64,000 nucleotides of DNA from an uncultured Alphaproteobacteria bacterium (GCA_902575725.1 CACGSS010000003.1:1-64000); one strand, 5' to 3'; counted from the stretch's first letter, positions 26,776 through 36,058 are shown. Notes: generated by a model from the sequence alone, not told the origin. Program-made: numbers and translations.

Positions 26776-27346
26776 TATTTAGATTAACCATACTGCCGTC
26801 TTGTTCCAATTTGCCGCGGATCTTTTCTAATGCTAGACGAATTCTTGATTTTACAGTGCCTAATGGGATTTTGGTAATCTCAGCGATTTCACCATGTGAT
26901 TTTTCCTCAAAGAAATTCATTTTTAGCAGATCTAGTTGATCTTTTGGAAGGTCATCTAAATATTGTGCCACCATTTCAAATTTTTGGTCATGTTCGATAT
27001 TTTCATCTGCTTTAGACTCAACAGGAGGTAAAATGGCAGTCTCAATGTCCTCCAAAACCGCTTTCCTAGTTTTTCTTAAAATATCAATTTTCTTGTTACG
27101 AGCGATAGTATAAATCCAGGTGCTGGGCGAAGCCACTGACGGGTCATAATAATCAGCTTTAGTCCAAATAATAGTCATGGTTTCTTGAATGATTTCTTCT
27201 GCGACGGCATCATCTGCACCTGACTTCATTAAAAAAGACTTTAGCCTTGGGCCAAAATAATCAAAAATTTTTTTAAAACTCCCAATATCCTGCCTTTCTG
27301 CAATATTCTGAAGTGCCTCCACAAAGGGATTTTTAACTTTTACCAT
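26750..27346 (-). CDS. ECF RNA polymerase sigma factor (RpoE/ChrR group)
   Basis: A 198-residue sigma factor. Region 2 shows AEEIIQETMTIIWTKADYYDP and STWIYTIARNKKIDILRK; region 4 shows HGEIAEITKIPLGTVKSRIRLALEKIR, a helix-turn-helix. ATG 27346 was chosen because GGAGAG lies 4 bp upstream; an ORF start at 27391 adds 15 residues without a ribosome site. The paired ChrR-like gene points to control by reactive oxygen or organic peroxide. The last 16 residues contain a duplicated D-G-(G)-S-M-V-N segment. Confidence 0.93.
   Translation of the reverse strand: MVKVKNPFVEALQNIAERQDIGSFKKIFDYFGPRLKSFLMKSGADDAVAEEIIQETMTIIWTKADYYDPSVASPSTWIYTIARNKKIDILRKTRKAVLEDIETAILPPVESKADENIEHDQKFEMVAQYLDDLPKDQLDLLKMNFFEEKSHGEIAEITKIPLGTVKSRIRLALEKIRGKLEQDGSMVNLNNDGGSMVN
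26753..26800 (-). repeat. Short tandem duplication at the sigma gene 3' end
   Basis: Two near-identical copies, 26753-26773 and 26783-26800, differ by a 3-nt insertion and are separated by 9 bp. They encode DGGSMVN and DGSMVN. The first-read copy ends two residues after which the second begins, consistent with a local slip duplication that kept the frame and extended the C-terminus. Confidence 0.8.
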
Positions 27347-27425
27347 CAATCTCTCCAAATACATCTTTCCATTTATTATTTTAAAAATCAATCTTAATTG
27401 GTATATTCTCTGACATTAAACCAGC

Positions 27426-27902
27426 ATGTTTAAACAAAAATTATCATACTTGACGCTATGCTTATGTTTTTTGATAACTAATTTGTTTGCCAGTCACTCA
27501 ATTGACTTTGAGCATGGCAAGTGGTCCTTTAAAAAAATAAACAATAAAACATGTTCAATTTTTCAGGTACCGACTTCAGAAAAGGGTAAATATACAAATA
27601 GAGGAGCAGTAATTTTTTATGTATTCAAAGAAGGTGCAGCTGAATATGTGAGAATAGACGCTGGATATCCATATGACACACAAAAATATGTTAAAGTTAC
27701 TATTGACTCAAAAAATTATCAATTTTTTGGAGAGGATGACTCTGCATGGTCGATGGCAGACGACACTGTCATCATTAAAGCTTTAAAAGTTGGTAAAAAA
27801 ATGACAGTTGTCGGGTATTCTAAAAGAGGTACAGAAACAACAGATACATACACGTTAATTGGTTTTACTAACGCGTATAATTCTCTTCAACAAGACTGTT
27901 AA
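27426..27902 (+). CDS. Invasion-associated locus B (IalB)-family periplasmic protein
   Basis: A 158-residue protein with a signal peptide (about residues 1-22, cut near LFAS). The mature part shows a Trp/Cys-containing strand ([15 protein letters not shown]), then [17 protein letters not shown] and a C-terminal [17 protein letters not shown], which match the IalB pattern. The name comes from Bartonella; in free-living relatives the role is unknown. It is divergent from the sigma factor gene and lies 4 bp before argG. Confidence 0.82.
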   Translation: MFKQKLSYLTLCLCFLITNLFASHSIDFEHGKWSFKKINNKTCSIFQVPTSEKGKYTNRGAVIFYVFKEGAAEYVRIDAGYPYDTQKYVKVTIDSKNYQFFGEDDSAWSMADDTVIIKALKVGKKMTVVGYSKRGTETTDTYTLIGFTNAYNSLQQDC

Positions 27903-27906
27903 GAAA

Positions 27907-29100
27907 ATGAAAAATAAAATTATTTTAGCCTACTCAGGCGGATTGGACACAAGCGTCATACTGAAATGGCTGCAAACTGAATATAACGCAGATGTCATCG
28001 CCTATGCAGCGGATCTTGGCCAAGGAGCAGAGTTAACTGAAGCGAAAATCAAAGCAAAAAAACTTGGCGCAAAGAAAATATACATTGAAAATTTAAAAGA
28101 AGAATTTGTTCGAGATTATGTTTTTCCTATGTTTCGTTGCAATACAATTTATGAGGGTGAGTATCTTCTAGGTACATCAATTGCTCGACCATTAATTGCC
28201 AAGAGACAAATTGAAATTGCAAAAAAAGAAAATGCTAATGCTGTATCTCATGGTGCAACAGGTAAAGGAAATGATCAGGTAAGATTTGAATTTTCATACT
28301 ATGCCTTAGATCCTAAAATAAAAGTGATTGCACCTTGGAGAGAGTGGGATTTATCATCTAGAACAAAACTGTTGGAATTTGCTGCTAAAAATAAAATCCC
28401 TATCATGAAACATAATAAAAAAGAGTCTCCTTACAGTGTAGATGCAAATGTTCTGCATCGATCTGCAGAGGGAAAAATTTTGGAAGACCCTTGGAAAAGA
28501 CCACCTGAAAATGTATTTGGTATTTCAAAAAGTCCTCAGTCAGCCCCTAACAAAGAGACATTGATAACTATTCAATTTAAAAATGGTGACCCTATTGCTA
28601 TTAACGGAAAAAAGCTCTCACCATTTAACCTATTAGAAAAGTTAAACAAACTAGGATCAACAAACGGAATTGGAAGAGTGGATATTGTAGAAAATAGATA
28701 TGTAGGAATTAAATCTCGCGGTGTCTATGAAACACCAGGAGGTACAATTCTTCTTAAAGCACATCGTGCAATGGAAAGTATTACTCTTGATAGAGAAGAG
28801 GTTTTTACGAAAGATGAACTCATGCCTAAATATGCAAGATTAGTTTATAATGGATATTGGTTTGCTCCAGAAAGATTGATGATGCAAAAAGCTATTGATG
28901 CCACTCAGAAAAGAGTAAATGGCCAAGTAAAACTTGCACTCTATAAAGGCAATGTGATTGTCATTGGAAGACAGTCACCTAATAGCTTATACGATGAAGA
29001 TCTTGCAACATTTGAAAGTTCTAATTACGATCAACGTGACGCAGAGGGTTTTATAAAACTTAACGCACTAAGGCTTAAAAAAAATAAACTTAAATTCTAG
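27907..29100 (+). CDS. argG: Argininosuccinate synthase
   Basis: A 397-residue enzyme that joins citrulline and aspartate with ATP in arginine synthesis. The N-terminal PP-loop is [17 protein letters not shown] (about residues 5-21). [20 protein letters not shown] sequence lies near residue 115, and [13 protein letters not shown] near residue 178. ATG 27907 is the family start; an in-frame start at 27859 would overlap the IalB gene by 44 bp and add 16 unrelated residues. Confidence 0.97.
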   Translation: MKNKIILAYSGGLDTSVILKWLQTEYNADVIAYAADLGQGAELTEAKIKAKKLGAKKIYIENLKEEFVRDYVFPMFRCNTIYEGEYLLGTSIARPLIAKRQIEIAKKENANAVSHGATGKGNDQVRFEFSYYALDPKIKVIAPWREWDLSSRTKLLEFAAKNKIPIMKHNKKESPYSVDANVLHRSAEGKILEDPWKRPPENVFGISKSPQSAPNKETLITIQFKNGDPIAINGKKLSPFNLLEKLNKLGSTNGIGRVDIVENRYVGIKSRGVYETPGGTILLKAHRAMESITLDREEVFTKDELMPKYARLVYNGYWFAPERLMMQKAIDATQKRVNGQVKLALYKGNVIVIGRQSPNSLYDEDLATFESSNYDQRDAEGFIKLNALRLKKNKLKF

Positions 29101-29233
29101 TGCCTACATTTCTATCGGTAAGGAGAAGAGTGTCTATACTGTCTATAATTTTTAATATTTTTCCCTCATCATTATGATATGCAAATTGGAGATTCGATAT
29201 ATCATCTATTTTAATAAGAATTATCTTTTGAAA
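29090..29233 (-). other. Small open frame without canonical start, downstream of folD
   Basis: The 47 codons between a TAG (29234-29236) and a TAA (29090-29092) on the minus strand give a protein-like product, including YHNDEGKILKIIDS and [12 protein letters not shown]. No ATG, GTG or TTG is present. It lies 17-20 bp beyond the folD stop on the same strand and overlaps the argG end by 11 bp. It may be a decayed C-terminal remnant, a small gene with a rare start codon, or chance. This is the only structure I see in the 152-bp argG-folD gap. Confidence 0.3.
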
Positions 29234-29252
29234 CTATAATAAAAACTTAATT

Positions 29253-30161
29253 TTAATTTGATCTTGGGTCCTCAAGACCAGAGTGACGATAAGCTGAAGT
29301 TACAGTATTTCTTAATAGACATGCTATAGTCATAGGTCCAACACCACCTGGCACCGGAGTAATCTTTGAAGCTTTCGTGGTGGCACTTTCAAAGTTAACG
29401 TCACCCACTATCTTACTTCCTTCACTTCCGTCTTCTTTTGTAATAGCTATTCTGTTTATGCCAACATCAATAACAACCGCACCATCCTTTAACCATTTTG
29501 AGTCAATCATCTCAGCCCTTCCTATAGCTGCAACAATAATATCTGCTTGTGAGCAAACTTTTTCAATTTCTTTAGTTTTGGAGTGCACCACAGTAACTGT
29601 ACATGACTCTTCAATTAAAAGTTGAGACATTGGCTTACCAACAATATTTGATCTACCAATCACAACTACACTTTTGCCTTTTAAATCTTCTATCTGGTCT
29701 TTTAACAAGAGCAATGACCCCAATGGTGTACACGGGATAAAAGCTTTCTTTAACATATCCCCACCTATTGAAAGTCTGCCTGCATTAATTGCATGAAAAC
29801 CATCAACATCTTTCTCCACCACGATGGCATCTATTACTTTTCTCTCATCAATCTGCTTGGGTAAAGGTAACTGCACTAAAATGCCATGAACAGACCCATC
29901 ATTATTCAGGTCATTTATCAATTTTAATAATGTCTCTTGATCTGTATTTGTATCTAATTTGTAATCTTTAGTTTTTATATTACACTCTGCAGCCATTTTT
30001 GTTTTTTGTCCTACATAAACTTTACTTGCTGGGTTTTCACCCACTAGCACCACTGCTAAACAAGGATCTACTTGTTTTTGACTTATCAATTTGTCTGAGT
30101 CCTCTTTCACTTCAGCTCTGATTTTTGCTGCAAAAGCTTTTCCATCAATTATATCTGCCAT
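29253..30161 (-). CDS. folD: Methylenetetrahydrofolate dehydrogenase / cyclohydrolase FolD
   Basis: A 302-residue bifunctional one-carbon enzyme. Substrate-site landmarks are VGENPASKVYVGQKTKMA (Tyr and Lys; about residues 41-58), then GILVQLPLPKQ (about 94-104), VVIGRSNIVGKPMSQLL (NADP loop, about 155-171) and the C-terminal TPVPGGVGPMTIACLL. It is of typical length. It lies 20 bp after yggT on the same strand. Confidence 0.97.
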   Translation of the reverse strand: MADIIDGKAFAAKIRAEVKEDSDKLISQKQVDPCLAVVLVGENPASKVYVGQKTKMAAECNIKTKDYKLDTNTDQETLLKLINDLNNDGSVHGILVQLPLPKQIDERKVIDAIVVEKDVDGFHAINAGRLSIGGDMLKKAFIPCTPLGSLLLLKDQIEDLKGKSVVVIGRSNIVGKPMSQLLIEESCTVTVVHSKTKEIEKVCSQADIIVAAIGRAEMIDSKWLKDGAVVIDVGINRIAITKEDGSEGSKIVGDVNFESATTKASKITPVPGGVGPMTIACLLRNTVTSAYRHSGLEDPRSN

Positions 30162-30181
30162 TTTTTTTAATCTCCTAATCG

Positions 30182-30466
30182 TTATCCTCTAGGCCAATAC
30201 TCAATCAGTAAATCTTTAAATAAGTAAATTATTAGTATTAAAAGCACTGGTGAAATATCTAAGCCGCCTAAATTTGGTAAATATCTTCTTATATAATTTA
30301 ATGGGGGGTCAGTTAGTTTTCTAAAACTTTCAAAAACTCGCCACAAAAAAATATTTTGACTATTTAATATATTAAAGTGAAACAACCAAGATACGACCAC
30401 ATAAAAAAACACAATAAGTGTGTAAAAGTCTAGTAGTCTTACCAGGAACAGTAATAACGAATTCAC
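30182..30466 (-). CDS. YggT-family membrane protein
   Basis: A 94-residue protein with two hydrophobic segments (about residues 3-30 and 68-88). The family landmark is RVFESFRKLTDPPLNYIRRYLP (two pieces around residues 43-64), including the conserved 'T-D-P-x-L-x-x-I-R' turn. YggT proteins are linked to osmotic response and cell envelope work, but the mechanism is unclear. It lies between an ABC ATPase and folD on the minus strand. Confidence 0.85.
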   Translation of the reverse strand: MNSLLLFLVRLLDFYTLIVFFYVVVSWLFHFNILNSQNIFLWRVFESFRKLTDPPLNYIRRYLPNLGGLDISPVLLILIIYLFKDLLIEYWPRG

Positions 30467-30488
30467 TGTGATAAATTATAAAAAATTA

Positions 30489-31256
30489 TTATTCGCGTCT
30501 ATTAAATAAGAAATTCCTGCAACGCTCTGATTGGGGTTTTGTGAAAACTGTGTCAGGATGCCCTTCCTCCTCTACTAGACCATCGTGAAGAAAAATTACA
30601 TTATTTGAAACTTTTCTAGCAAACTCCATCTCATGAGTTACAACTAACATTGTTTTTCCCTGTTCAGCTAAATTGCGTATAACAGACAAGACCTCATCTA
30701 CCAACTCTGGATCAAGAGATGATGTTGGTTCATCAAATAATAATATTTCTGGAGATATGGCTAGTGCTCTAGCTATTGCTGCTCTTTGTTGCTGACCTCC
30801 TGATAAACGAGAGGGATATTCTTTTGCTTTATCCGCGATCCCAACTTTTTTTAATAAGGTCATCGCCTCTTCTTCCGCAACTCCTTTTTCTATTCCTAAA
30901 ACATTTACAGGAGCCTCTGTTATGTTATCTATAATATTCATATGAGACCAAAGATTGAAACTTTGAAATACCATGCCCAATTTTTTCCTAATTGAAATAA
31001 TTCTCGATTGTAAATTCTTACCAGGTTTTTTTAAATTCTCATCTCTGCAGTTGATAATTTCACCACAAACATTTACTGTACCACTATCAGGTGTTTCAAG
31101 GAAATTTACACAGCGAAGCATAGTGCTTTTTCCTGACCCTGAACTTCCTATAATACTTACTACGTCACCCTTATTGGCAATAAGATTAATGCCCTTTAAA
31201 ACTTTATTGTCACCAAATTTTTTCTCTAACTTATTTAGCTCAAGTATTTTCATCAT
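30489..31256 (-). CDS. Polar amino-acid ABC transporter ATP-binding protein
   Basis: A 255-residue ATPase of the HisP/ArtP/OccP type. Walker A is IGSSGSGKST (about residues 35-44), with the Q-loop in MVFQSFNLWSH, the signature LSGGQQQRAAIARAL, Walker B ILLFDEPTSSLDPE and the switch His in VVTHEMEFARK. No permease genes adjoin it on this strand. The matching binding protein and two permeases lie 1-5 kb away on the plus strand, so this is very likely their motor. Two bactofilin genes separate them. Confidence 0.93.
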   Translation of the reverse strand: MMKILELNKLEKKFGDNKVLKGINLIANKGDVVSIIGSSGSGKSTMLRCVNFLETPDSGTVNVCGEIINCRDENLKKPGKNLQSRIISIRKKLGMVFQSFNLWSHMNIIDNITEAPVNVLGIEKGVAEEEAMTLLKKVGIADKAKEYPSRLSGGQQQRAAIARALAISPEILLFDEPTSSLDPELVDEVLSVIRNLAEQGKTMLVVTHEMEFARKVSNNVIFLHDGLVEEEGHPDTVFTKPQSERCRNFLFNRRE

Positions 31257-31440
31257 TTAGTAATATTTCATTTTTTCGATTTCAAAGATATTGCTAAAAA
31301 GATTAAATCTAAAAGTTAATTTGTTAATTTATATCAAATTTACAAAAATCATATTTATTAGTTCTAAAAACCTAATCAATTCAATGTTTTTAGAGAATAA
31401 TTATGATTTTATGAATATTTAGATTGTGTTAGGATAATTT

Positions 31441-31914
31441 ATGTATGAAAATAATACTGGCATGGATGAAAATAGCACTGAGTCAGCAGATGATGAAATT
31501 CAATCTACTCCAATAGATAATGATGCTAAAGCAGTTAACATAGGTTCTGGCGTCAGAGTTGATGGACGAATAGAAGGTGCAGAAACTTCGGATATTTCTG
31601 GAACTCTTACTGGAACTCTGAAATCCTCAAATATAAACATTAATAGCAAGGGTGCTTTTAATGGAGACATGTCAGGTCAAGAAATAACAATATCTGGGAG
31701 TGTTGAAGGTGAGATAAATTCAGAGGATTACTTGATCGTCAATAACTCTGCAAACATAAAAGGAGTAATTGAATATGCTTCATTACAAGTAAGTTATGGT
31801 GCAAGAATTCAGGGTACTTTAAGACATAGAGGTAGCGTCCAATCCTATTCACCAGTTTCTAATGATGAAGTTAAAAAAGATGAGATGAGTGAAAACCAAG
31901 AGGATGATCAATAA
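31441..31914 (+). CDS. Bactofilin (polymer-forming cytoskeletal protein) 1
   Basis: A 157-residue protein with a right-handed beta-helix core (about residues 38-125) of repeated short strands and Gly turns (for example GSGVRVDGRIEGAE, SGTLTGTL, SGSVEGEI). Acidic or polar disordered ends flank the core. Bactofilins self-assemble into membrane-linked filaments affecting cell shape. It overlaps the second bactofilin by one base (TAATG). The intergenic region of 184 bp before it has no clear promoter. ATG 31441 has no Shine-Dalgarno sequence; ATG 31462 is an alternative start. Confidence 0.88.
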   Translation: MYENNTGMDENSTESADDEIQSTPIDNDAKAVNIGSGVRVDGRIEGAETSDISGTLTGTLKSSNININSKGAFNGDMSGQEITISGSVEGEINSEDYLIVNNSANIKGVIEYASLQVSYGARIQGTLRHRGSVQSYSPVSNDEVKKDEMSENQEDDQ

Positions 31915-32294
31915 TGGCGTTATTTGGATCTAGTGAAAAAAAACCTGAAGAAAAAACTGAATTTATATTTGACACTGATAGCACTATCAACCAATCAACT
32001 CTAGCGAAAGATATAAAAATAAATGGCTCTCTTGAATCTACAGACTACATAGATTTTTCTGGACATCTAATAGGCACTATAAAGTCACAAACTATTAATT
32101 TAAAACCAGGTTCTTATGTTAAAGGAACTGTTGCTGCTGATACCATAACAGTTGAGGGAGAAGTTGACGGAGACATTCAGGCTAAAGATATCTACATTAA
32201 GTCAACAGCAAAAATAAAGGGAAATATTCGCTATAATAATATTGACATTCAAAATGGTAGTATAATCAACGCAGATTTGTTCTATTCATTATAA
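31914..32294 (+). CDS. Bactofilin 2
   Basis: A 126-residue bactofilin directly following the first. The beta-helix core covers about residues 28-118 (INGSLESTDYIDFSGHLIGT, then VKGTVAADTITVEGEVDGDI), with a short charged N-terminus and almost no C-terminal tail. Paired bactofilins often co-polymerise. Together they sit between the divergent ABC ATPase gene and the ABC binding-protein gene. Confidence 0.87.
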   Translation: MALFGSSEKKPEEKTEFIFDTDSTINQSTLAKDIKINGSLESTDYIDFSGHLIGTIKSQTINLKPGSYVKGTVAADTITVEGEVDGDIQAKDIYIKSTAKIKGNIRYNNIDIQNGSIINADLFYSL

Positions 32295-32406
32295 TTTATC
32301 AAATATTCTAAGCGTTTTTATAAAAAGTTTATCTATTTACTCTATTTTAGTTTATATTTTAGTAAGTATTTATTCGAAGTAATAGAGGAAGAACAAGGAG
32401 AAAATT

Positions 32407-33129
32407 ATGAAAAAAATAATACTATCAGCATTTGCTGCGCTTTTTTTATTTGGTTCTGCCTTTGCAGAAACAGTAAGAATGGGCACAGAGGGTGCTTATC
32501 CTCCATATAATTTTATTAATGATAATGGCGAAGTAGATGGATTCGAAAAAGATGTTGGCGACATGCTTTGTATTCGTGCAAATTTAGATTGTGTTTGGGT
32601 TATTAACGAGTGGGACTCTATCATTCCTAATTTAGTGTCAGGTAACTACGATACAATTATTGCTGGTATGTCAATAACAGCTGAACGTGATGAGGTGATT
32701 GACTTTACACAAGATTATTTTCCACCATCTCCATCAGTTTACATGGGAATGAGCGACGCAGACATTGATGTAGATAGTGCTGTTATTGCTGCTCAAACTG
32801 CAACTATTCAGGCAGGTTATGTTGCTGAAAGTGGAGCAACTTTAGTTGAATTTGCAACAGCAGAAGAAACAATATCTGCAGTGCAAAATGGTGAAGCTGA
32901 CGCTGTCTTAGCAGATGGTGATTACCTCGCATCGATTATTGCAGAATCAAATGGTGAATTTGCAAACATTGGAGAAGTTTCAATTGGTGGCGGTGTTGGA
33001 ATGGGCATCCGTGAATCTGATACAGAGTTAAAAGCTAAAATGAATGCAGCTATTAGCTCTATGAAAGACGACGGATCGCTAAATGCTCTCATTAAAAAGT
33101 GGTTTGGTTTTGAAGCTGCTACTTTTTAA
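32407..33129 (+). CDS. Amino-acid-type ABC transporter substrate-binding protein
   Basis: A 240-residue periplasmic protein. The signal peptide is residues 1-20 (LFLFGSAFA, then ETVRMG). The mature protein follows the family 3 pattern for polar amino acids and opines: GTEGAYPPYNFI, DGFEKDVGDML, EWDSIIPNLVSGNYDTIIAGMS, and TAERDEVIDFT carrying the Arg that binds the alpha-carboxylate. It has an AAGGAG ribosome site and is followed by a strong terminator, so it may be made in excess over the downstream genes. Confidence 0.93.
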   Translation: MKKIILSAFAALFLFGSAFAETVRMGTEGAYPPYNFINDNGEVDGFEKDVGDMLCIRANLDCVWVINEWDSIIPNLVSGNYDTIIAGMSITAERDEVIDFTQDYFPPSPSVYMGMSDADIDVDSAVIAAQTATIQAGYVAESGATLVEFATAEETISAVQNGEADAVLADGDYLASIIAESNGEFANIGEVSIGGGVGMGIRESDTELKAKMNAAISSMKDDGSLNALIKKWFGFEAATF

Positions 33130-33153
33130 GATTATTTAATTTAAACTTAATAT

Positions 33154-33185
33154 AAGAGGACGGAATATCCGTCCTCTTTTTTTTT
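33154..33185 (+). terminator. Rho-independent terminator after the binding-protein gene
   Basis: A perfect 10-bp stem pairs 33154-33163 (AAGAGGACGG) with 33169-33178, with loop AATAT, followed by seven or more Ts. It lies 25 bp after the binding-protein stop and 55 bp before the oxidase gene, so expression of the transporter's other parts is probably reduced relative to the binding protein. Confidence 0.92.
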
Positions 33186-33239
33186 CTTTATAATATTCAT
33201 TCAATAAACATTGAAACATAATATAAAGTCCAATTTAAA

Positions 33240-34328
33240 ATGATCATAGTTGGGGCAGGAATTGTAGGTGCATCCTTTGCCTATCATGCCTATCAAAATG
33301 GTGTAGATAAGATAACAGTCTTATCATCACATTTACCAGGTGATAGAAGCCAAGCTACTTCAAATACCTGGGGTTGGGTGAATGGATATGCAAGTAATGA
33401 TAAAAGTTATGCTACTTTTCGTTTAGCTAATTTAAATTACTGGCCAAAATTAATAAATTATATTTCAAACTTAAATTATACATCAAAAGGCGCATTTATT
33501 TGGGATCAAGGAGAGAAAGAGCTTCAGCAAACTATCAAGCAGCATCAAAGTTGGCGGCATTCGGTGAAAATATCAACTAAATCTGAACTAAAAAAACATT
33601 TACCTTACTTAATAAATATACCGCCCATGGCCTGCTTTGGTGCTGATGATTTGGTCATTGATGGTGTTAGAGCAACAAAAGAACTTTTCAAAGCTAGTAG
33701 ATCGAAAATATTAAAAACTAACGTAAAAGAGTTAATATGTGATAGCAACAATGTCATTGGTGTCAAAACCGATGATGAAATTATTAATGATAATGAGGTA
33801 ATTTTAACTGCTGGACTTGGCGTTCCAAAATTATTATCAACAATTAATATTCCTTTTGAAATGCACTCAAGTTTAGGGTTATTAGTTTATACAAAACCGT
33901 TGCCCCCATTATTAAAATGCCCAATTACAGGTTTTGATTTCCATGCAAGGCAGGACGACAAAGGAAGATTAATAATAGGTGGAAAATTTGATGATGACTC
34001 AAGCCAAGAGGAAAATATTAAGGGTACTGCAAAAAAACTTATCCAAGACATGGCAACAAGGCTCAACTATAATGGGAATATGATTTTAGATCATTTTACA
34101 CTTGGTAAACGACCTTTACCAGTTGATGGAAGACCGAAAATTGGACGTCTCAAAAATCAAAAAGGTGAAAAATTAAATGGTTTATATTTAGCAGTTATGC
34201 ATTCAGGCATAACTAATGCACCTTTGGCTGGTAAGTTTGGTATAGATGAGGTTTTATTAGGAAAAAGAAATAATTTAATTAGAGATTTTTCACCTCAAAA
34301 AAACAGACACACAAGAGGAATTAACTGA
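33240..34328 (+). CDS. FAD-dependent amino-acid oxidase/dehydrogenase (DAO/DadA family)
   Basis: A 362-residue flavoprotein. It starts directly with the FAD fold MIIVGAGIVGASFAYHAY. Further landmarks are SQATSNTWGWVNGY, TAGLGVPKLL (near residue 196) and a C-terminal GKRPLPVDGRPKIG...MHSGITNAPLAG stretch that closes over FAD. Family members oxidise D-amino acids, glycine derivatives or opines. Placed inside the transporter locus and overlapping the first permease by one base, it probably oxidises the imported compound. Confidence 0.86.
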   Translation: MIIVGAGIVGASFAYHAYQNGVDKITVLSSHLPGDRSQATSNTWGWVNGYASNDKSYATFRLANLNYWPKLINYISNLNYTSKGAFIWDQGEKELQQTIKQHQSWRHSVKISTKSELKKHLPYLINIPPMACFGADDLVIDGVRATKELFKASRSKILKTNVKELICDSNNVIGVKTDDEIINDNEVILTAGLGVPKLLSTINIPFEMHSSLGLLVYTKPLPPLLKCPITGFDFHARQDDKGRLIIGGKFDDDSSQEENIKGTAKKLIQDMATRLNYNGNMILDHFTLGKRPLPVDGRPKIGRLKNQKGEKLNGLYLAVMHSGITNAPLAGKFGIDEVLLGKRNNLIRDFSPQKNRHTRGIN

Positions 34329-35194
34329 TGTTTAGTTATTGTGTAGACCCTAAAACCATAGAAGGATTAATGTGGTTATCGTGTTATGTCACTACAGCAA
34401 AGCATATGTCATTTTATTTTTCCTTTTTAGTTGTTATGGGTTTGCTTTCTTTGGCTGCTCCATTGGCAATGGCATTCGGTTTCGCAGGCGCAACTGCTTC
34501 AAGATCCACCTTTAGAATTATTCGCTCTTTAGGAAAAGGTTATCTTGCGATGATAAGAGGTATTCCAGATATTGTTTTCTTTTTATTTATTCCAATAGCA
34601 CTTGATCAAGCATTTGAATATTTGCGTCATAAAGTTTTATGTTCTGATGTTACTGAGCCAATAAGGCAAGGTAATGATTTTGTCGTTTGTGCAGCTGCGA
34701 AACTTCCTTTAAATACAGCTGGCGAGTGGGTGCACGATATATATGGATTTTCTTTAGCTTTACTTGCTTTTGGCTTTGTTTTTGGAGCTTTTGCCGGCAA
34801 CGTTTTGTCTGGAGCTATGGCTGCAGTTCCAAAGTCTCAAATAGAAACAGGAGAGGCTTACGGCTTTTCTCAAAGTCAAATTTTTAGAAGAATTCTCATA
34901 CCACAAATGTGGATTTATGCGTTACCAGGTCTGTCTAATTTGTGGATGATTTTAATTAAAGCAACCCCACTTCTATTTCTTCTTGGCATTGAAGATATAG
35001 TCTATTGGGCTAAAGAACTAGGTGGCATTAAAACTGGTGTATATGAGTACCCGCATCCTGATTGGCGAGCTTGGTATTTTGGAGTACTAATGATTTTTTA
35101 TTTATCATTAACTTACTTGTCACAATCTTTATTAGACAAAATATCAGCTCGTCTTTCTCAAGGACAAGCCACCATGGCAGGCAAGGCTGGTTGA
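34328..35194 (+). CDS. Amino-acid/opine ABC transporter permease 1
   Basis: A 288-residue inner-membrane protein with five to six hydrophobic helices. The cytoplasmic EAA loop that docks on the ATPase is visible as GEAYGFSQSQIFRRILIPQ (about residues 177-195). RGIPDIVFFLF (about 78-88) is typical of the HisM/OccQ group. A polar loop of about 40 residues with two cysteines lies between helices 2 and 3 and probably faces the periplasm. It overlaps the next permease by 1-2 bp (TGATG). Confidence 0.9.
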   Translation: MFSYCVDPKTIEGLMWLSCYVTTAKHMSFYFSFLVVMGLLSLAAPLAMAFGFAGATASRSTFRIIRSLGKGYLAMIRGIPDIVFFLFIPIALDQAFEYLRHKVLCSDVTEPIRQGNDFVVCAAAKLPLNTAGEWVHDIYGFSLALLAFGFVFGAFAGNVLSGAMAAVPKSQIETGEAYGFSQSQIFRRILIPQMWIYALPGLSNLWMILIKATPLLFLLGIEDIVYWAKELGGIKTGVYEYPHPDWRAWYFGVLMIFYLSLTYLSQSLLDKISARLSQGQATMAGKAG

Positions 35195-36039
35195 TGTCGA
35201 GTTGTTTTCAAACATTATCTGATTATGGCCTGAGATCTATAGGTTATGGAGAGAGACTTTTACCAAAAGCTGACATAACACTTTGTGAGCAATTTGTATT
35301 AATTGGTTCTGGAATGATTTGGAACATATATTTTGCCGTTTTGGCATTACTCCTTGGATTTTTCTTTGCAACAGTTCTGGCTTTAGGTAAAAATTCAAAT
35401 TTACCTCTATTTAACGCTCCTTGTAGACTATTTATTTTTATTTTTAGAGGTTCTCCTTTATTTATTCAATTTTTCTTTGCATATGATTTATTTGTTCTTT
35501 TACCAAGATTAGGATTTGATATTGATTTAGGATTTCTTGTTGTTACAGTTGAAACGCGTTGGTTTACCAAAGCTTGGTTAGGAGCTTTAATAGTTTTATT
35601 TTTTAATACATCTGCTTACGCAGGTGAGATTTTTTACGGAGCCTTGCGTGCTGTCCCAAGTCAAGATTTAGAGTCAGCAGATGCGTTTGGTTTTACAGGG
35701 ATTAAAAAATTCAGACGTATTATATGGCCAACAATGCTCCGCTTGGCATGGCCCTCTTACACAAATGAAGCAATTTTTATGTTCCATGCAACAACATTGG
35801 TGTTTTTTACTGGTTTTCCAGCGTGGCAACAAAAAGGAGATGCAATTTATTATGCCAGTTATTTCGCTGATAAAACCTTCAATCCTTTTATTCCTTATCC
35901 AATTGTTGGCTTCTACTTTATTTTATTAACATTATTGATAATTGGTTTATTTGGCTTAATAAATAGAAGATTGAATAAGCATTTACCAACTAACGAGAGA
36001 AAAAGATTGATGTTTAATAAGTACAATTTAATTAGATAA
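35194..36039 (+). CDS. Amino-acid/opine ABC transporter permease 2
   Basis: A 281-residue inner-membrane protein pairing with permease 1. Landmarks are FRGSPLFIQFFFAYDL (about residues 87-102) and the EAA loop SADAFGFTGIKKFRRIIWP (about 164-182). ATG 35194 was chosen because it overlaps the previous stop as TGATG; a longer in-frame start at 35062 would overlap the previous gene by 133 bp. The locus ends here. Confidence 0.9.
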   Translation: MSSCFQTLSDYGLRSIGYGERLLPKADITLCEQFVLIGSGMIWNIYFAVLALLLGFFFATVLALGKNSNLPLFNAPCRLFIFIFRGSPLFIQFFFAYDLFVLLPRLGFDIDLGFLVVTVETRWFTKAWLGALIVLFFNTSAYAGEIFYGALRAVPSQDLESADAFGFTGIKKFRRIIWPTMLRLAWPSYTNEAIFMFHATTLVFFTGFPAWQQKGDAIYYASYFADKTFNPFIPYPIVGFYFILLTLLIIGLFGLINRRLNKHLPTNERKRLMFNKYNLIR

Positions 36040-36058
36040 GTCGTTCAAATAACTCATT

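Noticed and set aside
27859..27906. Longer argG start overlapping the IalB-like gene
   Set aside because: The extra 16 residues do not belong to the family; ATG 27907 gives the standard N-terminus.
35062..35193. Upstream start giving a longer permease 2
   Set aside because: The extra 44 residues lie wholly within permease 1 in another frame and lack membrane character; the TGATG start at 35194 is typical of coupled genes.
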